Program-made: the position numbers and the translations under genes
From: Ceratobasidium sp. AG-K
Taxonomy: Eukaryota; Basidiomycota; Agaricomycetes; Cantharellales; Ceratobasidiaceae
Reading direction: 5' to 3'
DNA: 64,000 nt
NCBI GenBank assembly: GCA_037039685.1
Contig: JAWNGF010000014.1
Coordinates: forward strand, 186,001-250,000
Notes under the pieces: model-generated
Database searches by the model: none
Seen by the model: the letters and a program-made list of their open reading frames with translations, nothing else
What the model was told of the DNA's origin: nothing
Shown here: in pieces, positions 1 through 11,547 of the stretch
How the letters are laid out: every line of letters starts with the position of its first letter
Position numbering within the stretch: position 1 is the stretch's first letter

Positions 1-788
1 GAGTGTAGGCGTTTGAGATCGAGTTAGCCTCCCAGATGTCCATCTCGTTACAGCAGCTACCGTAGTCGCCCTTGCCCGAGTTGGGATCGGTGGTAGAGCC
101 GGTCCAGCCAGCGACGTTGGCCTATTGGATATACATTAGTACCTGACTAGCATTTAGTGGCGTTGCAACTCACCTCGCCGTTGATGAACTTGATGTCACG
201 AGGGCACTGAGCATCGCAGTAGCCGGTTCCATACTTGGCACCAGCTTTGTTGTTCGGATACTTGGACTTGCCACCATCGGCCAACATCTCGGAGAAGTAG
301 AGAGCGCCGTTCAGACCGCAGGGAAGGTTCGAAACGTCAACATCGAAGGTGAACTCCTGGTTCTTGAGTTTGAACATCTCGTAGTTGGTATCGTCCGCAG
401 CCATGAGATAAACACGGGAGCCAACGTTGGTGTTCTCGCCCTTGGTGACGAACTTGAGGGTAAGAGCGTTGCCGGAGGTGGTGATACCGTACGTGCCGCT
501 GTAGTCAGCACCATCGACCGCGCAGTTTTGAGCGCAGGTAGCGCCGTCGGGGCAGACCGAAGTGTCCCATGCCTGGCCGGTGTAGCAGTTGGCGTAGCCA
601 GAAGTGGTGTGGACCCAGCGCCAGTTGGCGTCGAGCACGACCTTGGCGCTCGATTGGGTCACGCAGCCGCCGGCGGTGGTGCACTTTTGCCACGGGAGAG
701 AGGGGTGAACTTCAGCCTTGAGAGTCCCGACCTGCTGGGCCTGAGCCACAGCAAGGTAGAAAGAGAACAGAGCGACGAAAGGAAGCAT
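1..788 (-). CDS. GH7 cellulase (cellobiohydrolase/endoglucanase), 5' part
   Basis: Glycoside hydrolase family 7, a secreted enzyme cutting beta-1,4 glucan chains in cellulose. The start ATG at 788-786 opens a signal peptide rich in hydrophobic residues and ending AQAQQ. The mature part carries the family's Cys-rich N-terminal pattern ([33 protein letters not shown]). Exon 1 is 174-788. An intron at 122-173 (GTGAGT...TACTAATG...TAG) leads into exon 2 (121-1), which contains [14 protein letters not shown], the start of the E-x-D-x-x-E catalytic motif. The gene runs off the left edge, so the rest of the catalytic domain and any cellulose-binding module are unseen. A longer reading frame begins at 854, but the ATG at 788 gives a clean signal peptide and is preferred. 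Confidence 0.93.
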
Positions 789-2105
789 TGTATATGGACG
801 AGTAAGAGTCGATTGCCGGTTACCGATACTGTCTCTGGTCGCTGGTCGACGCATTTTATACAGACTTTGCGCGGAGAATAGACGGTGCTGAGAAAGCAGT
901 GTCTAGTGACCTGTGTACGATAGTTTACCCATGTGAGCCGGACAAGAATGAAGCCAAGAGATACAAAAATGCCATAAGTTGTCGACCAGCTAGTGGGAAA
1001 CGACCACCCAAGAGGACTTGGCGCAGAGCCAAATTCGACCGTCACCGACAAGAGTCCGAGCGTAACCTGTGGTCTTCGAGATCAATAATTCTGCAGGCAT
1101 ACCAGATTAGTGAGTGTCAGCCAGCCGACAACGCCAAGACAACGTTCACTTCTTGCCCTCCTAGCCGTAGGCAATCAAAATACCCTGTACCGTCGATGGA
1201 ACGTCATGTGTACCTCGTACTATCAGGTTTGTCCGACGGGGTACCGAACATATTAATCCAGAAGTAGATGCGATCCGGTCAAAGACTTGGGTTGAACATG
1301 TGCAGGTGCGAGAAGAATCATGTGGTCTTGGCATTCCGTTGATAATCGCGTATTCCATTGACAGCTTCTCACCCGGACGATAGCCGGGCCGTCGCGCCCG
1401 CGTGCCCAAGCACCTTTACATGTCTGAGTCTACCCAGATTGTATGGGATTGTTGTAAAACATTGGCTGCGGCTAGTAGCACATGCGAAGAGCAAATGAGC
1501 GGAAGAATTGTGATCAACCGGCACTGCGAGGAAGGTCGAATCAATCAGCCCCAAGGGGATCAATCGGAGGCAACAGTTCCGCAAGATTATGGGCTGCTGC
1601 GGATTCCGATCAAGTGGTCAGGACAGCTCACAGGTAGGCTCTGTTGACTATGTGTGAGTGTATTCTATCCCAATGACAATCTACGCTCCTGAGCTGACAA
1701 TTTATGCTCCGAAGTGGAGGATTTGCGGCCTGGAGTAGACAGACAGTAAGCTTCATATAATTTATAAGTTACATTCACAGACCTACGTACATACAAATAA
1801 CGTAACAACGATTACCCACGCTCAAACTTGCGGTGTCTCGGCACCATCGCCATTGTCTCGGAGATTCACGGCTCTCTGCTGGAACAACCCACCGAGCCGA
1901 CCAACACGAATGCCGCACTCAAGAGTTTTCGAAGTTCTTGGGGGGTTGATGCGGACTGCCCGCTCGCGCGCCAAGAGAGTGATGCGAGACTATCAACCGT
2001 CCGAGACGGACCCGATATTGTTTTGATTCGACCATGCCGCTTTGGTGCATACATTGGTGATTTTGGATATCACCAACATGGGACCCCGTTCATCGTTCGG
2101 CTATC
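789..2105. other. intergenic, nothing recognised
   Basis: Short chance reading frames on both strands. A plus-strand frame at 1,828-2,304 has no recognisable motif and overlaps the 3' end of the dehydrogenase gene. I see no RNA gene or repeat here. Confidence 0.5.
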
Positions 2106-3283
2106 TCAGCTCAGCAACAGCCCTCCATTTGCGCCTAACGTCTGGCCTATACCCTCACTCAGTATCACGCCAATATTCAACCTACTGACTTCCCAGTTAT
2201 ATAGGACACCTCCTCGGACACCAAAAATCCTGCAAGTGCCGCAATCTCCACAGACGTTCCAGCACGCTTCATCGCCGCACTTCCCATCAACTAACATCAA
2301 TTAGGAAATGACAATGCATTCTGAATCAAACCCACTTGGTTAACGAGTTTCTCCGCGCGTGGCCCTTCACATGCTTCTTCCATTGCCCGAAAAATATTCT
2401 TCGAAGCCATAACGATGCAGGTAGCCGTACCCATCGAGGTGTGAATGATCCTGGGCGTATATGCGTTCACGGGGATCCCATGCTGCCCCCATTCCAGCGC
2501 GGCCGTCTGAGTCAACGTGCGCACTCCATATTTCAATGTATTGCATGCGACGTTGTTCGGCATTCCTTGCGATATACCGGAGCATGTCTATGAACGAGGG
2601 TCGTGTGAATTGAAGAGGGCAATACCTTCGATTCCCCAGATGCTGCTCGCGCAGGCTATTCGCCCCCCTCGACCTTGCTTGATCATTTGCTTTGCGGCTG
2701 CGCGGCAAGAGTATGGTACCCCTTTGAGGTTGATACTTGTGACCTTGTTAAATGTGAACTCGGAAACTGCCGGATTGAGTAAGGAGTAAATTACCCAGAT
2801 ATCAATCGTTATGTAAGCAGGTGCCACTGGTCACTTACTATCAAGTACCCCACTCCCCGGATGGCGAACTCCCACATTAGCCACCACCCACACGTACCAA
2901 GCCCCTCGCACCGCCAAATTCAATCTGCACTTACGACATCCAACCCGCTCAAATCCTCCGCTGTCTTCTTCACCATATCTTCCACCTCCCTCTCGCTCGA
3001 CACGTCCCCAACAATAACCAACCCTCTCGGTCCAACAGTGACAAATTCGCCCTGGAGCTGCTCCAACACATCTTGTTTCGAAGCGACGTCGTTGATGGCT
3101 ACATCCATCCCGCCGGAAGCGGGACCTGCTTCAAAGATGAGTCTAGATCGTGTGGGGTAAAGCGGGGCCTACGGAGGGCGGTCGCAGGACCGATTCCTGC
3201 TCACGACCGTCGTCAGTCCGGGTAGTATTTAGATGGCAGGTAAGACCTTGCGCTGCGCCAGCCACGATAGCTACTCTACCCAT
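2106..3283 (-). CDS. short-chain dehydrogenase/reductase (SDR), probably decaying
   Basis: Classical SDR fold, NAD(P)-dependent, closest in look to diacetyl/acetoin or 3-oxoacyl reductases; substrate unknown. Resolved exons: 3247-3283 (MGRVAIVAGAAQ), 3173-3196 (GIGPATAL), 2935-3125, one ending at 2839, 2626-2766, 2336-2565 and 2186-2290. The first two join into the cofactor loop GAAQGIG. Three key positions look damaged. The TG of the TGxxxGxG loop reads AG. The NAG motif reads NVG. The catalytic YxxxK reads CNTLK, so the active-site Tyr is Cys (TGC for TAC). The acceptor before the NVG exon and the final splice before GANGGLLLS could not be placed. The chain is otherwise full length. It may be a dying gene or a repurposed one. 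Confidence 0.6.
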
Positions 3284-4052
3284 AGTGGTTAGCCTTGCAT
3301 GCAGCCTTGGCACCGGCGTTCAGCACGATTCCGCTTGAAATGGCTGACATCAGTTGTCTCTTGGCGATCTGTAATAGCGGACATAGACGCCTTTTTCGGC
3401 GCTCCGATCTGTATTTCATTTACTGCCACGCGACACCAATTGGAGCTTGGCTCCATATGGAAGGTCGATGCACATGCTCACGTCAACACAGCAGAGTCTA
3501 AAGGCTAACTCAATAGGCCTTGTGCGATTGTAGGCGGCTAAGGGGCATATTGAACGCTCTTGCTAGCCAGCTGGTAGACGGCGTCTCAACCCGCCGAGAA
3601 CACCGGTTATGTAAAGATAAAAGGACAACCCGATCACCTTCTATCGGATAGATGTTTTCCCACCGCCATCAGAACTTGAACCTTTGGGATTCACGAAATT
3701 CGAAATCTGGCCGCCTCTTCCTGGTCGATTCCTATGTCCTTGACATTACTACGACAGGTGCGTGGACAATTAATAACCTACTACTTACTATCCACATAAC
3801 ACTCACCCTAATTCCCATCCAGAATCCGCAGCAACGAATGGAAGTCGCCGGAATCCGTCCCTGCAGGGTGATCGACGCATGGACACATGGAACGTCGCGC
3901 GCTCACGTGATCCGGCAGATCTCCGCTAAAAAGTCCCCCGCCAGCGAACATGGTCCCCGGCTGTCGCTGTTTTCTTGTGGCTGCCAAAAGGTCGAGGTAG
4001 GTAGTTTGAGTAAGGTTAAGGGATTGATGTTAATTATTACCTAGTTGACGAG
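3284..4052. other. intergenic / promoter region
   Basis: Divergent upstream region between the minus-strand SDR and the plus-strand DUF1838-like gene. A 130-codon plus-strand frame at 3,652-4,044 has no recognisable domain. No repeat or RNA gene seen. Confidence 0.4.
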
Positions 4053-5217
4053 ATGCGTACGTCTGTTATCATTGCTACGCTCTCGGCCGTATTGGGCGCA
4101 TTCGCGGCCCCTCCGGTCCCTGTGAACCTCGTAAGTTCTTGATGCGTTCTCAGGCATAGTCTAGGGGCGATTAAACCTGAGTTGTAGACTGTATCCGACA
4201 TCGCACGGGCGGGAGGGCATCTTGATATGGCTGAGGACACAATTACAGAATGGAACGGTGACCTCTAGTACGTACACCCCGGTTGATCTCTTATTATATT
4301 GAAGTTAACAAAACTTCGTAGTACCTTCCAACCTGGTGTTCTTCCTCAACGACTATACACAGTTCGAGGTGTAACGGCTTCCCGAGCGATCCCGACCACC
4401 ATCGGCGGGTTCGACATGTTACAACGAGAGCTATTGTTGTATTACACACCGGACACCGAGACCCTCGCCAGCACATTTACGAGCCCGTGGGATGGTCAGA
4501 CGTATCAAGGTAAGCCGGCAGATGCGGCAGGGTACTGATTGGGCGCTAATGTTATTAATTTGGTAGTGATCCACACGCAGAACAACCCTGTGTACACGCT
4601 GCTCGAGAACAAGACCTATGTCGGTTCCAACGATGGAGACCGTACGACCGTTACTTTCTCGAGTACCAACTCGTTCATCAACCCGTAGGTCATCTATTTG
4701 TGTTTCAACTCGGTACTGATCACGGTGTAGGTTAAACGCAAATGACACGAAAGCCGCTATCCTCTCTCCGTTTTCCGGAAATCTCACAAACATCACGACT
4801 CTCGACACGACAACCTACACCTTCCCCACTTCCTCTCTCCCTGCAACGGGTAAACCCCAATCCCTCAACGCGACCATCTCCCGCACCCGCGTCTCGCCTT
4901 TATTGCCATTTATGAACGCCCCTGCATCAATCGCCCAATCCACAACCCTGCTTCTTATCCTCAACGGACGCAAAGTCGCCGAAGGAATTGATGGGGTCTC
5001 GACTCTTCTCCAAACGGAACTCGAAGAGCGTAAACTGTGGGCGTACGAGGATGCACCAGTCGACCGGGACGATGTGGGGAGCGGGTTATTGAAGACTGCT
5101 CTGAATGGGTCCAACGAGTGGGCATTATTTGCGACGAGCGGGTTCTTCAATCCATGGAGGATGAATCTGAACGGGACATATCCTTTGCAAGATACCGGGG
5201 ATTGGTGTGATGCCTAG
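4053..5217 (+). CDS. DUF1838-like secreted protein
   Basis: Predicted 316-residue protein from five exons (4053-4130, 4188-4267, 4322-4509, 4567-4684, 4731-5217). All introns are 46-57 bases, GT-AG, and the phases fit with no stop. The first ~19 residues (MRTSVIIATLSAVLGAFA) form a signal peptide. The centre, with RLYTVRGVTASRAI, a basic/hydrophobic stretch, then a PWDGQTYQVIHTQNNPV segment, resembles DUF1838 proteins of fungi and bacteria, whose function is not known. Several N-x-S/T sites in the C-terminal half fit secretion. The family call is from memory of the pattern; the gene structure is firmer than the name. Confidence 0.72.
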
Positions 5218-5910
5218 CGGTTGGACGATCGACTTACTTGATTTATTGGTTGGATGTACGCTCTGCACAATATTTTATTGGACGTTTTGGTTCCTACGGT
5301 ACGCGGATTAGTGGCAGGCTAGTGGCTCGCTTCATTGGGGGAGAATGGTAGAATAGGAAACAAGCGCTAAGGAACTCTGCTCGGGAGGTGAGCGGTGGGG
5401 TGTTTTATCCACCGTTTTATTTCTAATTGAGGTTCAGTCTGAGCCGTTGACGCAAATGAGGAGAGGCTCTCCGACTCTTCGGGGCTCTTTCGCATCTGTC
5501 CGTGGTAGTTCGCCCAACGAAAATACTTGAAGTGTGTCACAAAGATCAGAATAAAAGCTGACGAAGTACTGATAATTGGCAGGCTGCCAAACCGCCAGGC
5601 CAAGCAGAAAGGTGTGCTGAGTTATCGCATGAGAGTTTATGCATCATTTCGATTATTTCGACTACAGTACGATTGGGTACTAAGTTTTCGCGATACCCGT
5701 GTTATGCAAGGCTTAGTTTTGATGGACAACGAAATACCATCTGCCACTAACATGGGAACATTGACACTATGTGGTCGGGCTCGACAGGTGGTCCTAAAAT
5801 TTACCTTAGACTCAAAACCGTAGACAGACGGGACGCCAGGCTATCAATATTTTACGATTCAATATATACAGTCAAGTTCTTCTCTTCGGCACATAAATAG
5901 TCGGCGGCAA
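5218..5910. other. convergent intergenic region
   Basis: Lies between the 3' ends of the DUF1838-like gene (plus) and the DUF6535 gene (minus). Only chance reading frames; presumably both 3' UTRs. Confidence 0.45.
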
Positions 5911-8900
5911 TCATTTTAGCACGTCCGGAGGCGGCCGCATATCAATCACCATGTAAGGGCTATTGCTCTCCGTTTGTCCCACATTCACCAGGTCAACGCC
6001 TTGAGTACTTGTTGCGCCATCCTGGTCCGTCTCTTCTTGTCCATCGAGTGCCTTCGTGCTTTCTTCGTTTGCTGTTCCCCGCTGGTCCCCTGCCATATCT
6101 TGCACACAATTACTGGTTTCAGTTCTTCCGTACGGGGCTCCGCTGTCTTCATCGGGTTCTACTCGTTCGCTTCCACATTCGTTCTCCGCTGCAGTCTCGT
6201 CGATCTCGAGCTCTGGGTCATTACTATTGGTCGTGAGAACAAAATTTGACGCTGGGCCGATGCCACCTGTGGATGTATGCTCCATACGTGGGTCGGGTCC
6301 CTCGGTTTGAACTACCGGTTCTCCGATTGTTGGATGTTGTTGTGATTGCAACCCCCATGCGGTGAAAGAAGAGAGACCGCGAAGATGTAGTGGGGTACTC
6401 TGAATTGGTTCATAGACCGAGGATGGAGCCTGGGTGTTCTGGAATTGAAATACACATTCCATGAGGCGGCATTCCCAGATTCCGGGTGGTGAATAGTAAA
6501 TCCTCCTGCTGTTCCAAGACTGGATAAGTTGCTCCCCCAGCTCTCTGTGCTGAGCTTCCGCGTCCAAGGCATTGCTTCCCCTGTATTTACGTAACTGGAC
6601 CCCCAGTTTCTCTCGATCATCTGGCGTTCCGTCGGCTGAATATTGATAGAGAGTGAAAAGTAGCCACAGTTGGCCTAGTGAAACAAATCTTTCGGCCCAA
6701 TACTTGCTATCGCTCTTCTCCTCAAGCAGAGGAATAATTTTGCGTTCTTCTAGCATCCAAGTCAGCATACAAGAGAGTCTTGGGAACGGCCACCTGGCCA
6801 GGGTCGGCGCAACATAGTCCTCTACAAAGCCGTTTGCACCCTTACGGCTGCAAAATTGTGTAAGAGCAAAGAATGAGATGCATGACGACGCAGTTCCAAA
6901 TGGTTTCAGGTTGCAAGTACTGTCGAAAGCTCGAAGATAGGACGAGATAATTTCTTCTTGAATGTCTGCAGAAGGGATGTATGGCACCGCAGTTGAGAAA
7001 CCATCGAAAAATGAGTTGACCCGGGAGGCGGCCTGCTGCCGCATAGCCTCTCGTATTTGCAACGCAGTATCATCATGGTGGTCCGCTTGTTGGCATGTAG
7101 CAAGCGCTTGCAGTCCAAATGCTATAATCAAATCTAGCCCCATCTCGCTTTGTGAATTCATCTCGACTAGTGCACGCACAGCTCCCTCTAGCCAAGAACG
7201 ATTAGCCGGCTGTACTATGCCGTCTTGATCTGCGAACCTGTTTCGTGATACCGCGCATATGACTGCGAGAGCAATAACAAGTTTTCCATGTGGAGTGGAG
7301 GAGTGGTGGGTGGAATCGGTAAGCTGGACAAGAGATAATGGGAGGTCGAGTGTTGCAGGTGCCTCAGGTATAAATAAGTGAAGCAGCGCTGCTGCGTTGA
7401 CTAGTGAGACCAATGCCGAGTCATGCAGGCTTTCGTTATCGCTTAAGTACAAGCGAAGCAATTCGGAGATTGAATCGATTGTCTCCTTGAATTGAGTATT
7501 CTTGTGACCGATACCCTTCTTTAACATGGTAAGAATGCTTGATGCTGCAGTGTTCCCAAGTCGAAACGCATTGATATTTGTTTGAGTGAGTCTGAAGCTG
7601 CCATTCACGATTAGAGCTGCGACCTTCCTAGATACGCAATTGTCAGCCCGTTGCAAATAGGATATCTCATGGACCTACTTTTCGGTTACTAAGTGCAGAT
7701 CCCAGATCGCACCTTCCAACCCGTCCCCTTGCCCACGATGGATGGTATATGGCCCAAAATCAATCGAACCACCAAGGTATGTTAGCGCTCGAGAGTATCG
7801 CAATACAACTTCATGCGCTTTGGAACTGTGATCTTTGTACAGGTTAGCGGATGCGAGGCGCCGAAGGATTTCTAATGTTGCGCCACAATCGAGCAGCGGC
7901 TGACGAGGTACCTCCTGAGTAGCCCCTGCGATAGATTGCAAGGCTATTTCAATAGATTCCTGGACTTCGCAGTTCGTGATTAACCAGCTAAGTGCCAGGC
8001 TCGTCACGGCGTTGTTTCCAGTGCTATAGTCTTCTGGAATGGGCTTTGTTCTTGGTTGTTTCCAACTTGTAACATCGCTTCCTTGTGGACCGTGAAATTG
8101 CATCCAGTCCCAGGTTTTGACAAGATGGTTTACCAGCTTTTGTGACCAGAAAGCTCCCATGCTCGCTGGGTACCAGATAACAAGCCGTACAATTGAGATT
8201 ACTGGTATTTACACACTAGTTGTACTAATAGCGGGCTGTTGTTGGCGAACGTGTCACAAAAGTCCAGAGGTGCCTTGATGAGGATCACAACCATGCAGAA
8301 CATCCCTAATATGAGTAGGCAATATTCAATCACGAGCATCCCCAAGGCCACACAAAGCATCATCAGCCAAAATACGAGTTGCGCCAGCGGGTATGCTGCG
8401 AGTTGAGATGCGAGCGAGTATACGATCTTGAAGGAATCCCGTACAGCTTTACTTCGACAAGTCCTGGATATAATGGTCGTATATGGAAAGTAATTGAGGG
8501 CAATGGCGGCTATGCTCGATAACACATAAAAGCCAATAGTCGCACCAGTGATACAAATGACAGGTATTGCCACCGCAATATGTGTATCCCACAAATAGAG
8601 GCATAGACCAATGGAAAAACAGACTGGCTCAATGTGTCAGTGCCGGCTGTTATTTACTCACTTGAACTCACGCAGTGCCAAATGTAGCAAGGCCGGCAGT
8701 ACGCTAAAAACTCCGGCATCCTCCACCACTCGATCATATTCCATTTTTGTTGCCGTTGGCAGGTTTGCGAGTAGGGGTGTCCAGTTCGCCCGGTAATAAA
8801 AGAGTGGCACCAGTCCTTGGCCAGTATAGATATAAAAGATGTTGCAAGACTGAGACTGAGCGATAGATACCATAAGACGTTGATGTAGATAGCAGCTCGG

Positions 8901-9779
8901 GAAGGAGTGAACTCCTCAGCGTCGTTGGAGAACGAACTAAGGGATCCAGGTTGCTGAGTCCCATTCGCAATCATATCAAGGGTTTGTGAAATGGCGCCTA
9001 GAGTTCGTGCGGATACTTCAGCTGGATCCGACTGAAGCATCTTCGAGCTTTCAATAAGAAAACTAGTGTATGTAGGTTTATCAATTATCCTCGAATCCCA
9101 TACAGTATTCCAAACTTTGGCTTACGCGGTAGATATTGCCGAAAATAGTGCTGCCTATGTGAGCCAAGTAAGCAATGTGATTCAATCGTCGGCGCATTAT
9201 GCATGCTCACGAATACTGTAGGGCAATTAGATATGACTCAACACTAATAGAAAAAGAGAATACGAACTCAGAAGCACATCCATTGAGCTGAACAGGTCGT
9301 AAAGCCAGGGTGAGCATTTTCCAGGATCGCATTCTATTACGTACTCGTTCCAACCATCGACAAGCTCTTTGTCGTGTTTGTCGGCCTCGTCAACATAAAC
9401 CTTCCAAACACGTGCATCCCTGTGTAGTTCGGCACCGTATTCATCAAACTCGGTCGGCAGTTCTGTTGCTGGCGCCTGATGCACAGTTCAGCGTGACAAA
9501 TTCCTCGCGTCGTCGAGCATGGTAACTTACCTTCTCGGGCTCCTCTGGGTGGGCTATGTCTTCTAGAACCTAGAAATGGTAGGATCAATACAAATGGGGC
9601 ACTGGTAGATCGCAATCAGCGCTCGGCCTCACCGTGGTTTTGCGAGGACTAAGCTGAATCTTGATCAGTTTGTCCCGGCCAGAGCCTTTATACCTCCGTT
9701 TATTCTTAGGGTGGAACAACATGTCGGTGTCGTCGTAGTCTAGTTCACGGACATACACGAGGTGAAGGTACGGTGGCAT
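5911..9779 (-). CDS. DUF6535-domain multi-pass membrane protein, with apparent frameshift
   Basis: Ten exons: 9633-9779, 9531-9569, 9345-9475, 9268-9287, 9211-9215, 9126-9154, 8672-9062, 8215-8623, 7679-8161 and 5911-7627; about 1,120 residues. The N-terminal half carries the DUF6535 signature known from Agaricomycetes: VWKVYVDEADKHDKELVDGW, then a split SMDVLL-IF-AALFSAISTA, FTPSRAAIYINVLWYLSLSL and GLCLYLWDTHIAVAI. Several hydrophobic helices lie between 8,220 and 9,290. The long C-terminal half is soluble and ends in an acidic, low-complexity stretch. The exon at 9211-9215 is five bases (TATTC). One base appears to be missing near 8,699-8,709: the frame shifts inside the segment MPEFLA/VLPALLHLAL. 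The first ATG chosen (9,779) is uncertain. Role unknown. Confidence 0.78.
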
Positions 9780-10381
9780 CCATTGAGCACGAGGCACTAT
9801 TCGGCCCCTTTCAGTCCAAGCGCCCCCTCTTCCGGTCACAATTACTCCTAGCCTGCTGCGTCGGCGAACGGCTTTGGGATACAAGGTAGCAAGGTGGTGG
9901 TGAAAATATTGGGCAGCTCATTCTTGATGTACCAGACAATGCTGTTGCAAATCTCAGCCAAAAACCGAATTGCTCTGGTGGCGCCCTGGAGGACTTCCAA
10001 GGCCCGAGAAGGCTATTTAGCTTCGCTGAGTCTGCGGGAGCTTTGTTTCCCGGCCCCTGGTGACTGGGTGAGGTTAAATAGCCCTTCGAAGGTCTGCAGG
10101 GTCTAGGGAGATTTATTTATTTATTTATTTATTTATTTTCATACCGTGGTGCTTATGTAAACTAGCGCGAGGTGGTCATTCAAAGCTAACGATCACTATT
10201 GTTTTAAACAATATTGCCAACATTCTTACTACCTGCGAACAAATATATGAACAAGCCGAGTACAAACAGAGGCAGTGGCCAGGGTTGGTGCCGGTGTTCG
10301 ACGAAAGGCAATCAGCGTCTCGTCGAGCACAGCCCGATTGCCACTCGATCCCCGTTGCAATGAGAGGGCGTAACGTGCACC
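9780..10381. other. intergenic with a microsatellite
   Basis: No gene recognised apart from possible 5' exons of the DUF6535 gene: its open frame continues upstream to 9,884 without an ATG. A TTTA microsatellite lies at 10,111-10,139. Confidence 0.4.
10111..10139. repeat. (ATTT)n microsatellite
   Basis: Seven consecutive ATTT units read directly from the sequence. Confidence 0.95.
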
Positions 10382-10893
10382 CCACCGATACTTCCTGGTT
10401 ACCTCAGAAAAGTTCACGATCTTGAACCAATTGAGGGGACTCCGAGCGACGAGGAGGTGATGGGAATTCACACAGTGCTTAGGATGGTCCACGCCACCTC
10501 TCAGGGTACGCTCAACATCCGTCATTTATACTTGCGAGAAAGGGCTAATATACCAGAACAGACCCAGGGGTATTCGATGCTAAATTGTCAACGACACTTG
10601 TTCAGCGTTTATTCGGGGTACAGATGGGTAGGTGCCTAAGAATTGAACGGGGTGTCGCTGATATTGGATAGCGCGGCATCGAAAAGGATATCCCGATGAG
10701 GTATTCCCAGATGTAGGTCAAACAATAATTATCACCATCGCCCGATGCTAATGGACGTAGGGCACGGTGTATACCCCTCTAGCTTTACCATCGCATGTGA
10801 CAATCACCCTCGAACCTATCCACAGGGTCCCGTCGGACGAGCAGCTCAAATGTGCTCAGGCTGCCACTCGAACCTAGGAGTATGTGTTCAACG
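10382..10893 (+). pseudogene. relic copy of the tandem 'laminin-label' family (exons 1-4)
   Basis: Same exon plan as the copies at 48,709-63,953. Part of exon 1 ends at 10,505 (GTPSDEEVMGIHTVLR). Exon 2 is 10,562-10,627 (66 bases), exon 3 is 10,672-10,712 (41 bases) and exon 4 is 10,761-10,893 (133 bases, LEPIHRVPSDEQL). Exon sizes match the live copies exactly, which makes the assignment strong. The copy is dead: there is no in-frame ATG, exon 4 has a TAG stop at its codon 39, and exons 5-8 are missing. The hAT/copia nest begins within 200 bases of the break. Confidence 0.85.
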
Positions 10894-11092
10894 GTATGTC
10901 TCAAAATTAATCATATTTTGAGTATTTATCTGGGCCTAGTACCAAGTCTGTGTTGGATAGTCAGTCTTATACGTGCAGGGCCTAAAATGGGTTGTCCGGA
11001 TCGTTACGCGTTCACTCCCGCAGATAAAGTGTTGTAACGCGTTCCAGTGATTGAGGCTAGGATTTTGGTGAAAGAGTTTTGATTATACATAC

Positions 11093-11164
11093 CTTTTTCG
11101 CAACTCCGTAGCGGCTCAGGCAGTCTTTAATGCGTTCCGCCATGTGTTTTCCAGTATGTGCTTC
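11093..11164 (-). pseudogene. hAT transposase fragment, piece downstream of the copia insertion
   Basis: Continues the hAT coding exon broken at the GAAGC target site: HTGKHMAERIKDCL, then SRYGVAKK followed by a GTATGT donor at 11,092. HTG(E/K)-(Y/H)MA is a typical hAT transposase segment. Nothing convincing follows, so the 3' half of the transposase is absent or too decayed to see. Confidence 0.75.
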
Positions 11165-11426
11165 TATTGAAATGTATATAAAAGCGATAAGAGAAATGAT
11201 ATAAACGAGTGACTATATACAAAGAGAAGAGAAAGAATGAGAGAAAGAGAGAATGAGAGAATGAGGATGAGAACGGCGCACGGAGCGCGCCTTATATACC
11301 CTACGGTCAAGCGTCGAGTATATGCTAGTACCTACTACGCTTCGCTCGATTGCTATCGCTCGTAGGTACTGGTAAGTTCTCGTACATTCGTTATGTATAT
11401 ACATTGGGTAATTATCTATTTCAACA
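11165..11426 (-). repeat. copia 3' LTR
   Basis: 262 bases, same as 16385-16646. On the minus strand it has a TATA-like GGTATATAAGG (about 11,289-11,299). It is followed inward by a purine tract (minus GAGGGGGAG, 11,427-11,435). Confidence 0.95.
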
Positions 11427-11435
11427 CTCCCCCTC
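11427..11435 (-). other. copia polypurine tract
   Basis: Plus strand CTCCCCCTC, minus strand GAGGGGGAG, directly next to the 3' LTR. This is the expected site for plus-strand DNA priming. Confidence 0.8.
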
Positions 11436-11547
11436 AATCGAGTAAGCGTTAAAAAGATTACAAGCAGAAAGAGAAATTATCGGCATACAGAAAGCAGACT
11501 AGAGTGACCGTTTGGAAAAGAAAAAAGGAAAAGGATAAGGGAATGAA

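Noticed and set aside
1828..2304. 158-codon plus-strand frame
   Set aside because: No domain, and its end overlaps the recognised 3' exons of the SDR gene on the other strand.
5974..6310. Plus-strand frames opposite the C-terminal part of the DUF6535 protein
   Set aside because: Shadows of the 573-codon terminal exon on the minus strand.
9585..9884. DUF6535 start at 9,884
   Set aside because: The codon there is TTG; the first in-frame ATG is at 9,779, although an upstream exon cannot be excluded.
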